A DNA stretch of 64,000 bases from Drosophila miranda. Its lineage: Eukaryota > Arthropoda > Insecta > Diptera > Drosophilidae. The notes under the pieces were generated by a model. That model searched no databases. It had not been told where the DNA came from and saw only the letters and a program-made list of their open reading frames with translations. The position numbers and the translations under genes were made by a program. The stretch lies in NCBI RefSeq assembly GCF_003369915.1, contig NC_046676.1:10646001-10710000 (forward strand). The letters are read 5' to 3'. Shown here in pieces: positions 23,401-36,300 of the stretch. Each line of letters opens with the position of its first letter. Within the stretch, counting starts at the first letter, position 1.

Positions 23401-26400
23401 CGTGCGGAACCCCCGAACAATGGGCATGGATAAGTATCCGCGGCAATAAATTTAATTTGCACAACGAAAACATCGCAAATCCATTTTTTATACCATAAAT
23501 TCCTCCAGTCCCCAGTGACTGCATTCGGGTTCAGTTCATCCGCCATCCTGTCCACCCCGCCCCACCTGTCGTTGTTCCGTTTTGTTCTGTTTGAGGAACG
23601 GATTAATGGATGTGCGAACATGCATATAAAGATGAACACAACGCCAGCTACAAGCGAAAAGAGTCCTGAAAGACCCCGAGGAGGGGGTGGGCTTTTCAAT
23701 TTGAAAAACTGTTAGATTCCGACTAAGATATACGGTTGAGAGAAGAGCCACCATTGTGTGTAAATTCCAGGGACTTGGTTCTTTGGGGATCTTGCATGTG
23801 GCTGGAGTTTGTCAAACAGAAACGACATGACATTAACTTAAATTCGGATAATCTAGTCTAGCCTTTCTTTCATATTAATTTCCACTTATTTCGATCTTGG
23901 GGTTATAGAAAACTATTGGCATTGGCTTTATATGGCATTTAGGCTAAAGAATTCTTCTAATTCTTACACTTAAAGTTATATTACTTTTTCAATTGTCAGA
24001 ATCCGCTCTCATTAACCCACTCTTTGTATTCCAATATCTTCGAGTGCGATGTCTTACCTGATAAACTTAATTACCGGAAATAGCTAGTATTCCTTCGTAA
24101 TGAACTGAACTCCAAAATGCATTTGGTTCTTGGCCTGAACTTGTTCATTAGCATCAAATATTCAGACCTGGCCAGCGGATATGCCATAATCTTTAATTTA
24201 CACTAGATGGTCGACCCAGACATCTGTCTTGATATGAGCACCCTCTACTCACTCCACCCACTCGGCCCAGTCACTCAATCATAAATATTATTAATAATGT
24301 GTGTGGCTTGCGGTCTCTTGGAGTTCGGAGCCAGAGTTCTCTTGGTCTTTGCCGGAGAGCCGAGCCTTCGGGCTAATATATTTAGTTTTGAGGCCAGCCA
24401 AAGCGAACTTTGGCATCCCAGAAACTTTCCACACACACACACACCCGGTCCAGGTCCGAAGGGGATTAGAGGAGGGAGCTGGTGCTGGGAAAGTTTCTGT
24501 TTGAATTGGCAAAACTAGAATTTTGCAGCGCGGAAAACTTTTCTCGCATTTGAGTGGTGTTTGCACTGTCCGCCCCCAAGTCATGCGAGTACCCACATAT
24601 CCCCATTCCCATTCCCATCCCCATCTCATCTTAAATATGAAAGCCACTTAGCGGAATTTCTCTGGAATTTCGCTGGAACCAAATTAAAGTTGTCACATTA
24701 GGTAAATGAACGAGGAGAGAGGGAAGGAGTCCTTTGCGGCGAGTGTCAGTTAAAAGCATCGCTCCTTGTTTTAATCTCGAAGAAATAACTTTGGCGTCGG
24801 CGATGATAAATCATAAGCAGACCCTCCTTCCAAAAATGGAAGCACAAACAGGGAAAAAAACCACACAAACAGAAGGAGGCAGGACCAGCCAGGACACACC
24901 GCACCACCAGACCCAGGGCCACGACAGACAGACAGACAGACAGACAGCCAGCCAGCCAGCCAGTCATTGGGGAGCAGGGGCCCCAACAATATGTGAATAT
25001 GTTATTTGTTCGGGGAATTGTGAAAATCTCAACAGGTCCCCGCACTTTGCATATTATTTTTAATACGCAGGACAGCAAGTCGAGCGGCTCCCTTCGCTTC
25101 AGTTCCTCTCCGTTCGTTTCGGTTCGGTTCGGTTTGGCATGGGGGTCGTCTCAGGTCAGAGTTAGTCCATTTTCAGCTACCGGATTCTGGCTGGGCGGCT
25201 AGCCACAAGCACATTTGGATACTCGTATTTGCCAAGACATTAAGGAACAAGCCACATTTGACAATACGTGGCAGAACTCTCGCCTCACTCCAGGCCAGGC
25301 GGCAGTCCCCTCATTCAGCCCATGAATCATATTTGGTAAATATTTGCATATATTTCGATGTCCTTTGGTTATTTGGTTCTTAATTTAAAGGCATCTCTGG
25401 CTTGGGGGTTCTGGCCAAGTAGACCGCGCAGCTCTCTCAATTTCACTTGCGCTTGTCATGAGAGATGGAAGAGTATGTCTTCTCTTGTTGGTAGTGTTGA
25501 TAGTGTTCAGACGATAGGCAGAGCAGGGTTGAAATATTCGGAAAATCAAACAAAATAGTTGGCTGTTTTGTCTCCTTTTGATAGCGGCATTCGTTGCTCT
25601 CATTTAGCATGAAATTCTTTAAAGCGTCTATAAACTCTTTATCGATGCGGTGGCAACCGACGAGATGGTCGATAGGGCCAGCTCTCGAATGTGAATAGAG
25701 TTCTACTGAATGACACCACCTCCAGAACTGTTGGCTTTGTGAAGGAAGACCGCCTGGATTATCAAGAGGATTTCAACAGAGTGGCCTACTCGAGTCCATT
25801 CGTGTAAGCAGCAGGGGCTCCAATATCCAAACACATTCAAGAGAGTTTCAATCCAAAGAAAATCTCATATCAAAAAATAACCAAGAACGAGTAGGGCTTG
25901 CGTCTAATTGACGTTTGCTTCTAAATCGAATGATTATTAAAAGAAACCATATATATTTAGAGTGCTGGGGGATTTGCGAGAGTTAATTTCCCTGAACTTC
26001 TAAGCAAATTTGATGTAGTTTTTATTGCAGCTCATTTATTCTGCTTGTGGTGCAAGACTTCCTCTGCCCTTTTCAGAAATTCGTATGGCATGCAGTGGTC
26101 TCATATTTAGATGTTGTTGCTGCATAAATATTTCAGCCAAAGTCCATTAGAATTATTTGGTTTCTTGGGCCACTACCCCACCGCATCCAGCATGTAGCAT
26201 CTGGGGGAATTATTCATGAGTGCATGCAAATTGAATCGAGCTGGACAGAGATGTAGATGATGTCTACAATAGGATGGTGGAGGACCACAAGCAGGAGCAG
26301 GCTTTCGCTGACTGTTCGGGTTGTCAGTGAAAGCCATGTCCTGGTCCACCTCTGACTCTCTCTTGTAACTCACTCGGAACTCTGAAATTCCCTGGATGAA

Positions 26401-29400
26401 CATTCATTCTGATTATGCGCACACACATCGATATGAATAACACATGCCCCACCTTCACCTTCGACTCCATCCGTGCAACATCTTCCTCATGGAGCATATT
26501 CGGGGCAGGAAATGGAGCGAGGCGGCGAGGCGAGAATTCAATTAAACGGCCACAATTCAAATGTTGACGTCACCGTTTGGGCCTTATTAAATTATCATTC
26601 GATTATGCCATTATGTTTGCCGATTGCCCATTTGCGGAGGACCGTATACCACCTTCCACCTACCCCAGCTAATGGCACTTCCGGCGGAAATTGAACGATG
26701 CACGGAGAACGGAGCACGGGGTTGCTGCCAACTTTTCTTGCCAACTCAACGGAAGAGAAAACCCTTTTCTTTAAAATTTATCTCCTCGCTTTCGGGGAGT
26801 GGATTCCGTGTGGTGTGGGGGCTGCTTTTATGCAGCGAAAATTGCTCAGTGCTGAAAGTATCTCGCATGTGAAATATCTGTATCTGCGGGAGAAGGGGCC
26901 AGGACCCTGCCATCCCATTAAAGGTAACGATTATTATCTCACGTAGCACCATTTTGGGAATTTTAAATATGAAAACTGCGCAAATTGTCCTCCAAATGGG
27001 CATCAAAGAATGTGCAAAGCGAACAGAATTCGCATATTTGAACAGGTGTAAGGATGATCTCCGCAGAAGCGGGAGATGGCGAGGGACTTTTTATGGACCC
27101 ATAGAAAATGATGGACATATGTATATGTATTGAGGCTGCCGAATATCCAGGGAAGTGTCTCTTTTTTAAAAGGATGTACATACATATTTGTTGATTATCA
27201 ACAACAAAATAGACATATAAAGGCATAGATATAGTGCATGGTGCATATAGGTTCTATATTTTGTTTAACTCTTACTTCGTTTTATCAGACTTCAACACTC
27301 TATCGGTAGGGGGGGAACCTCTCTAATTTTATAGAATAACTAACTAATTTCGGTGACTTACTCTTTATCTATCGATATCGATTCTACATTCTACGGTCTT
27401 TTACGTTTTACGAAGCTATCTGCGTATTTATTTCTATCTTTAAATTGTTTTTTTATCCATTATATCATCATTAAATCTATGTCTAGATTCGATGCTGCTG
27501 CGTATCCACCCATCGAAATGTCTCGTTGTCTATGAATATATCAATTAACAAATAAACGATCAGTCTTTTGAATCTACGAGTCTATCTATCTATCGTTTAT
27601 AGGTAAGAATTTTTGTAAGACTGTTTTCTTTTTTGCTCTCCTGTATTTATATTTGTTGTTCGTGTTAAGCAGATGTGTATTTATAATAGTCTATATATAA
27701 ATATATATATATTTTCTTAAGTGGAATCTATCTATCCATGTATCTACTTTGTAAAGCAAACCTCATCAAAAAACCTCAAGTGGAAATGGAAATCACTTTC
27801 CCCCCAGACCCAGCGGAAACTTGAAATTGCTTTTTCCGCTTGCCATTTCCATTGCACTGCAATTTTCCTTTTCTCGTGTCACTTTTATTTGCTCACTTTC
27901 ATGTTGCGACAATTTAGCACATCACCGGTCCATGGGTGCCGCCCCTTCCGCCAAAGTAATCCCGGCCCTTCCTCCCACATCAATTGCGCCAATTTGCCAA
28001 TGAATGGACACTTCTAACTTTCGTTTCCATGGCCTTGGGGCGAAACTTTTGTGACCGCAACCCTTTTTAGTCCAGGACGTGTCATGTCCTGTGTCCTGTG
28101 TCCGGGCTCCCACTTCCCGTGTCCGTCACTTTGTATACCTCTGGGTGTTTGGCCTGTGCCGAACGCCAATCAAGCGCAAAACCATTTTTGACATCCTCGG
28201 ACATGTGGAACGAACGGGTGGAAGGACAACCGCCAAGCGGTCGGCCACTGGCTGACCAGCCAACCAGGACCACAACCAACCAGCGACGGCTCGCCCCCCG
28301 GACAATGACAATTCAATTACAGAAATGGAATGGAAATAGCGGCAGGCATAAAAATCAAATAAAACCATCATAAAGTCTGTCGTATGGCCAAATAAAATCA
28401 GTGGGCAATGTCAGTCCGATCAGGGGGATGGGAATGTGAGGGGGAGTGGGGTGCCTGCCGGGAGGGCTGGGGGCCAATACTTCCGGTTGGAGTTTTGCTT
28501 TTGATTAAGTCCTCAAACCCAGGGACGGGGACCCGTCGAATGCCAGTTACTGGGGCCATCTCTGGCCACAGTCGATCTTCTGCGGTCATTTGGCAATTGG
28601 CGCCATACGCACGTATACGTAGCCGCCCATCGAGTGCTCGTAAAGTTCCCACGCGCTGGGAGTTGCCTGGGCGGAATCGGGGTCACCCAAGCGGAAGCGG
28701 AAGTGAGAATCGAATCGAAATGAATTCAATTCCGACTACACTCTACCTGTTCCTGTTCGATTCAGGCAGCGGTTTCTGCGGTGACTCACCTGACAACTGA
28801 CACCTAATGCAGGACCCAGGTCTCTCTCCTACAAATGGTTGACACTCTTAAAGTCCTGGAACAAATTACAAACACAGTTCAAGCGGGGGATGGGGAGGCG
28901 GCCAGAGAGAGCTATTGAAAATTCATAGCCAAAAATTTATTCATGGCCTGCCCCACAGACTCTCAAGGCATTAATATTTAAACAGCGTCGTTCTCGTCCG
29001 GCGTTGTCCTGTGCCTCCTTCAGGTCTTCAGGCAGGCTTCGGGGTCACCTTTTTTCTGTTCTTTTTTTTTTTTTTGGCGGGCCTGTCGCAAAGTTTATAC
29101 CCCTGCCACTGTGGCTGTGCGGCTGCGGCTGCGACTGCTGTCAGTAACAACGTCTCGAGGACATGAGGGCAGCTCTTTTTATGGCCCAAAGAACTGTCGT
29201 TGCCTATGCCATCTTATGCACAGTCGCCCGGAGTGTTTGAAAAGTGTATTTAGGTGTTTAGATGGGAACTTTGAAACACTTGCAATGTACGTTGTACCAC
29301 TGTCCACACGATTTTCTTGGCACTTTCTTCCACCCAGCATCATCCTCCCCTCAGCACTGGCTTGCCTGGTCGTTGGCTACCCAATTTGTAACCCTTTAAA

Positions 29401-32400
29401 CCGTCTGACACGCGTATAATGTCACAGAATGTTCCAAACTACACATTAATTTTTGATCAAATGGCTTTCGACTGCTCCTGGACTGGATCTCTTCGAAGGC
29501 AGCAGCTATCCATGGAACTGCTTGGCTGCCTGACATCTCAATCGAAATGGAAATGGAAGGCGTTTCAGCCAAAATGAAATTATGTTATCAGGGACATGGA
29601 ATGTGGAAAGTGGAAAGTTGCTGGTCTAACCACTAAGTTTGGGTCCTGGACTTGGGCTGGAAATTAATGAAATTTTTTACTTTTATTTCCCCTCCGGCGA
29701 TTGGCTGAGGTTGTGCCTGATGTGGCAGGAGGATTCCTGTGGCCATTGGGCTAACAAAAATTCATTTATTTTCATTTATTGTTTCACATTTCCCCCAGGA
29801 CAGCAAGAGACGTTGCAATTACCGCAGAAAAGAAATTCAACAAAAAAAAAAAAACCAACCAAGGGAGTCCACAGCAAGGAGCAGAAAAAAAATATTCTGT
29901 CGCCGAGAAAAGTTTGGAAAATATGGTTACACACTTACGAAAGGTATCTTAACTTGGTGGAGGGGAACTCCATGGAAAGAAGAAACATTTGACTACTGGA
30001 ATCGCCAAAGATTCTGTTTTTTTGTCGTAAGATTCTTCGCCCCAATAAAGTAAGTAATTTCTGCGCCTTGCCAAAGACTCTATTGTTGTTGGATTCTGGG
30101 AAGACCGACTGAGCTTTCAAAGGCATGAAAGACTGTAATTCTATAATCTTTACTGTAATTTTAGAGCTTGTATCTAACAAAAGAACTCTTTTTCTTGCTA
30201 ATTACTTTATTATACTTATTTAGGTGTTATAGAAGGGATCCATGTGTTTTCGGTAAAAATAAAATTTGAAACATTCTTAAGTGAGAACTTATATATTTTA
30301 CTCTCCATAAATTAGTGATAATTAATAGAAATCAGATGGCTGTAGTTTCATAGAAAAGATCGAAAAGTTCTTGATCCAAAAACTCTTCCGATTAAGGAAC
30401 TTTTCAGGAAAGTTATTTCCAACTTTGAATGTGTAAGGGTGTATAATGCTTCGGCTTCTAAACGTACAACTTTCCCTTCTTCGTTTTCTTTTTTGGTATT
30501 TTTTCTTCGTATTTTTTGGAGCTGGAGCTGGAGCCGGAGCTTTTATTTACTTTTTACTGCCCAGGCGTGTTCATAATTCTGTTGACTTGTTCTGCGGATT
30601 GTAATTTTTACTGCAGGACAAGCGCAAATACATAATTGAATAACCCAGTCGCTTGGTCCGCCCTGCTCTGCTCTGGCCGGGAGGGGGTGTACAGAATCTG
30701 GCCGAGGAAAAAGCTGAAAAGGGGTGAAAATGCAGGAAAAAGTTTTAATTCAATTCCTTGTGCGTTGTTAACTTGAGAACGTGGGCTGCTGAAGTTGATT
30801 AATTTCGCATTTTTACGCTTGATTATACGAGACACGAGACCCTGACAAGATGTACAACTTTTCTAGTTGCAAGATTTCCTTTTGGTGGTTTTCCTCCATT
30901 TTTCCCACTGAATTTTTCACGTACTCAGTTGCCCTGCCACTGGGCATGGGTGAGGGAGAGGGAGAGGGAGAGACACGCAACCGAGAAAGGAATCTTTTTC
31001 GTGGCTCTGGCGAAAAATATGGCGTCGAATCCTTTGGGAAATTTCGATATCACACTCTGCTCCACGACGTTCTCCACACAGCCCTCCTCCACAAGTTCAT
31101 TACACATTCGAGGCAGTCGAAATGAGCAAAAGTAATGGGAAATGCAGTCAGCAGGGAGGAGGAGGAGCAGCAGGTTGATTAACCAGGCTTTAAGACAAAG
31201 ACAACCCTCTGCTTGGGCTACATGTGAGTATGACTACGAGTATGTGCCATAAAAATTGCAATTATTACTTCTGATTTGTGGTTTCGTGCGGAAATTACAC
31301 ACATCTGACAGATAGATAGATAGATAGATTCTGATGGGGAGACACCCCAAGTAATCTGCTAATTATGAGTCTTCATTTATTTACAACCCAAAACCACAGA
31401 TCGATTCCAGACTAGTTCTTAATAAAATGTATATTCGCAAGCATAGAACAGTTCTGAAGCAGCTTTTTTTTGGGTGTACGGAGAAAGTTCTCACAAAGAA
31501 AGCAGAGAAATGTGTGAAAGAGAAGAGACAAAGGCAAACGACACTTGGAAAGATATTCGCAGAAAGCGCTGAAAGCCGCCGAAAAGGGGCACAGGCACAG
31601 CACCATAAATCAAATGTATCTATGTATCTGCGCATTCATTGTCGACTCGACTCGGCTGTATGTAAATGCGAGAGACAATAGTTATGAGTATGTGAGGCTT
31701 AATTATACGCGACACTCGATTGGATTCGCAGCCAAATTAGCATATGACAAGGCCAAACAAAACAGTTAAGACAGTCACAGTCAGAGTCAGAGTCAGAGTC
31801 AGAGATGGAGGCAGAGGTGAAGCCCGAGACAGAGAATTCCATGTAATTACCAGAGCGAGAACAGCATCACAGAGAAGTAACAAACAAAAAACAAGCAGCA
31901 ATGATATATGTATGTATGTAGCGTATTCCGACTATAACATACCCGCTAGTAAGATTTTTTCGCATCTTTAAGCGGTACAAAGATAATTTATATGGGAAAA
32001 TGTATGGAAATAATAAGATATATTTGTAGAACAAAAGGAAAGCTTAGGGCAATTCCATATTGGGTTTAGAATAGTAGAAATATTTCTTAAAATTGCAATA
32101 CAAAATATGTAACACAGACCTCTAGGAATCTCGAAGATGTTATAAACTCCAGATACACTCGTATATACTTTCCGATTACTGGGTATTGTGGAAAACCCTA
32201 ATGAAGAGAATCATCAAACAATTAAGAGGGGTATTCAATTTATAGCCTCGTGACTCATGAGCCGCATTTGAAACGGATTTGAAACGAAGTTTGGATCTTG
32301 GTTAAGTTTAAGCACAGGTAAGAGTTTATTGCGGCAATTAGCCGAAAGCCGAAATTCGAAATACATACATAATTATGATTATGTTTAAGAGTACGATTAC

Positions 32401-32476
32401 AATTATTGTGTGATTACTTTTGAGGTAATAATTTATACATAATTTATAATTTAACTAGTCAAAAAAGATCACAAGA
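20401..32476. other. 12-kb intergenic region, no gene recognised
   Basis: It begins with the NaPi-T 3'UTR (candidate AATAAA near 20990) and then holds no ORF with protein-like composition. Visible structure is limited to simple repeats: a T run near 22551, CAGA/CAGC repeats at 24923-24963, GATA-type repeats at 27570-27595 and 31311-31330, GGGAGA near 30953-30972 and TCAGAG repeats at 31773-31804. AT-rich blocks lie at 22640-23040 and 30230-30330. The size suggests enhancers or noncoding transcripts, which cannot be tested here. Confidence 0.5.
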
Positions 32477-33384
32477 TCAGCGCCGGACATAGCCCTCGAA
32501 GCGCTGGTGTCGGCTGATGGGCTCCGCCTTGCTTTTGACCAGATACTTTGAGAACTCCGCCGGGGAGCCGAAGGCCTTGATGGGGAATTTGCCGAAGCGG
32601 CCGTTGGTCTTGGACACCACGTAGTAGACGGGATAGGGGCCGGGTGTCATCTGCACGGGCAGCAATTGGCTCGCCATGTCCTTCAGCGTGTCCATGTCCA
32701 TGTCCCCATTCAGATACTCCTCAGCGTCTGTTTGGGGGGGGATGAACTTTAGTTGCTTCTGTTGCTTCGTTTTCTGCTTGGGAAAGGCTTTTAGTTCTTT
32801 TTGTTTCAAGGCTTGGATGGGCTGCGACGAGTCTTCACCGTCAGTGGCCGGCCTGGGGCGACGCTTCCTCATGCGCATCCGCATCTGCTTCGAGTCCACG
32901 TACTTCCGATTGCCGGTGCTCGTGACCGGTCGCAGGGTCTGAATCTGGAAGAGGGCCGAGTTCATATTGGCGCCGGTGTGATCCTTCTTCGAGGGCAGGT
33001 CCTGCGGATGCACACGTATCACTTTTTGCGGCTGATTGTCTATGCTGATCACATCCTCCTCGATGTCCGCAGACTTCTCAGTGGGCAGCGAGAGGCAGCC
33101 AAGGACTCCCAGACCCAGGCAGATGAGCTGGAAGAAAGGCAAACGATAAGACAGTGGACGATCACTATTCGAAGAGAACAATAGAGCGGACATCTCTTGG
33201 GGCTCAGGGCCGATAAAATGTCTATAAATCGGATTATAAAGAACACTTTTTCAACTTCTGTTTAATTTTTCTCTTCTTTAGAGTTCGAAGCTCTCCATAA
33301 GCATCTCTTAAGATGGAAAAATAGATACTGCGTGGGTGGCGCTTCATTGATCACAATTACCATTAGCTGTTGACGGCTGAACAT
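32477..33384 (-). CDS. Small basic secreted protein, two exons
   Basis: The main exon is 32477-33127. It can be read up to an in-frame ATG at 33193, but a strong acceptor (CCTTTCTTCCAG) lies just before CTCATCTGCCTG. An upstream exon at 33361-33384 (ATG to donor GTAATT, 233-bp intron) joins in phase and gives the start MFSRQQLMLICLGLGVLG, a good signal peptide. I prefer this model, which gives 224 aa. The mature protein has a very basic stretch at residues 91-101 (MRMRMRKRRPR), a Lys/Gln-rich middle, and a conserved-looking C-terminal module (PYPVYYVVSKTNGRFGKF…, residues about 170-224) of the kind seen in uncharacterised insect secreted proteins. No enzyme motif is visible. Function is unknown; an extracellular matrix or cuticle role is only a guess. 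Confidence 0.72.
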
Positions 33385-36300
33385 CTTGTAAGATCACTTG
33401 AGTAAGGCGAATTAAAGGTTGTAGTTTTTTGTTGTTGTCTGGTTTCTTCTGTTTGGAGTGTTTCTCGACGAGATCGGGCGCCCACTCCGCGACTTGCGAC
33501 TGGTGTTAGATGCTGCCGTTGTACGACTGTCTGTAGATTTGCTCAGGCGATCGCTGTAAGCTCTGGAAGCTGCTGTTCTTCTCCCTCTCCCTTGCCCTCT
33601 CATCACGATCCGTTTATAATAAAGTGTTTGGACGGTTTTTTTGCTGTCTTTTTTTTTTTTGGCAGCGCCAGAACAAATAATGAGCCACAAATTCGTTAGT
33701 TTTGTTTCGTCTTTTGTCATCTGTGGCCGATCCGCTCCGCTTCACTACCAGGCCCCTATCCCGATCCCATCCAGCCCGCACAGTGGTCCCAATCTGGCGG
33801 TTAATTTTGCGATGGCTTGGCCGTGATTGCCTCATTGATTAATTCGCTGGCCAGACCCTCCCCCCTATCGGACAGTGATTGTTTTGTGCATTGTTTGATT
33901 TGAAGATATTTTTATCATTATCAGCATTGGTTTTTTATGGGGATGGGATACACTCTTGGAGAAGGGTATTGTGACTACGGGGAGAGGTTTTTTCGGGAGA
34001 GAAAGATGAGCATATTCTTAGGATATGTTTAGTAAAGAAGATAGTTATATATCTCAGAAGTTTTAATGAATAGGAATAGAAAAACTGTTGGTAGAAGAAC
34101 TTTCACACAATAAACTAACCAAATTTGTTAGTTTATATTCGGGTAAACTGTATTTGACTTGGATCTGGAGAATTCTTAGAGGAAAACATACATATAAACA
34201 TACTATTAATTTGTTAGAGTCAGTAAGGGTATTCTCAGTTCTACCACCTGGTGACTGGTGAGGCATCATTAAGTTTTGCATTACTAATTATTGTAATGGA
34301 ATTATTTATGATCATTATCCGATTGTCAGACACTGCACATTGTTGTCCATTCGGCGTGTGCACCAGGAAATCGAAAGAATTCGAAAACAAGAAAGAAATG
34401 CCGAAGTATTTAATACCCTTTGCCCCGTCGGGCACACCCGTACAATAACTCTTCCTCTCTTTCTCATAACATACCATATGATACCATTGTACAATGGGCA
34501 GTAAATACTCGTAATATAAAGATTAATACTAAACAAATTTACTTTGATTCCTGCTGATGAAAATCCAAATACCCACACGACTTTAATGAATTTAAGCTTT
34601 GCCAGCCTCCGACAAAGAGGCGGGGCAGCAATTATAATTCAATTGTATTCAGATGGGAGATATACTCGTACTCGTAAAACTCTTGAAACCGATGATGACT
34701 CAGTGGCTCGTGGTTCTGCGATGTTTCGTTCCTAGTTGTAGTGTCTGGTTTCTGGTTTCGGGGCCTTAGAACTCGACAAACAACTTGAGAATTCGCATTG
34801 CCCAAGACATTAGAGATCATAAACATTAGGCAATGAGCAAGGTTGACTTTTATGTGCTTTATAATGGAATAATTGAAGTTATGTGAGCTACAGTAACACT
34901 CTTTGGGACTATATTTAAAGTTTAAAGTAAATTTCTGACTCTAGCAGTTGATTATGTCACCTGTGCTGGCTCTCAGGTATCTGGTATCTGGCAGGTATCT
35001 CATTTGTATGCACGTCGGAATTGGTTTAATGGGAATTGGAATTCATTGACCCAGTCTCTCGAACAAGCTCCGATTGAATAACTTCATCAATCAAACACGA
35101 GCCAGAATCGTTGATGACGACGATGATACGGGGTCACCAATTTATACATTGTTTGGGTTTAAAATCTCTGATCTGATCTAGTCGAAAATTCCTCAAAATG
35201 CATATTTCCATCGTAAAAAATCACTTTGCCATCGATAGTCGGAATGACAAAAACCATTTATAGCTCTATCACATCACAGCACACAAAAAAAGAAAAGAAA
35301 GAGGAAAAAAAGGAAAGCTTTCAGCCGAGGAAGAGGGTAAAATGCAGCCACACTCTAGACGGTAATAAAATGCCAGAACTGGGACCTGAGCCAGGACCAA
35401 GACAATGGAGGAGTGGAGTGCCCGTCTAAGGCATCCTCCATCTTCCATCCGATGTCGCCGCGCCATCGATTGTTATTCAAAGCAGCCATAATCTGTGCCA
35501 CAAGATGCATAGACAAAGTGAATGTGAATTCGTATTGAAGGGGTTTATGGATGGGAGGCAAGTCTTGCCTTTGCCTTTGGCTTTTCCTTTTGGCTTTTTA
35601 GTTAGCCAAGTGTTCAGGGAATTGAGTTGTAACTCAACAGGTTTTAGCTTTTAAGTCCCTTAGTCCTGTGCGGGCAGGAGGCAAGGGTGATGTGCAGGCA
35701 TTTGCTAATGGATTATTTAAAGTGGGACTTTAAACTTATAGCAAATATGTAAATACCTAGAGGAGGAGATATGGCGATGGGCCCTGTGGCCATTGTAATT
35801 AGATTGCAACACAAAAAAAGGTACCCTTGATGCGGGTTCTGTGTCCACTTCTGTTTCTGGCCACCCGCCCAGAGGCTAATGGACACCGAAATCCATGGAC
35901 ATTTGTTGTGTGTGGAAAAGTTTTGTCCTTTTTTTGTGCGCTGTTGTTTGGTTTATTTGCGGTCAGCACATAAATTACCTATTAGCTATAGGGATCACAC
36001 ATAATTTACGAGTGGGTTAAGCATCATCCCCATAATTACATACTCAGGTGGTGCGGAGGGGTTAAGGGCGCCAAATGGGTAGATAAACATGTGACAGTGG
36101 GGGACAGGGCCAACAGCCCCAAAATGAGTCGAGAATTACTTTTTGAAAAATCTGCTGACTCAAATACGAGCATACATAGTTGCCAGGAGAGAGAGAGGGT
36201 CATGAGGGTGGAAGGAACAGTACAGATAGAGAGATATCTCCACTTTTATTATATGTCAATTACCCACAATCAGAATCAGGGGGAACATATGTACATATGT

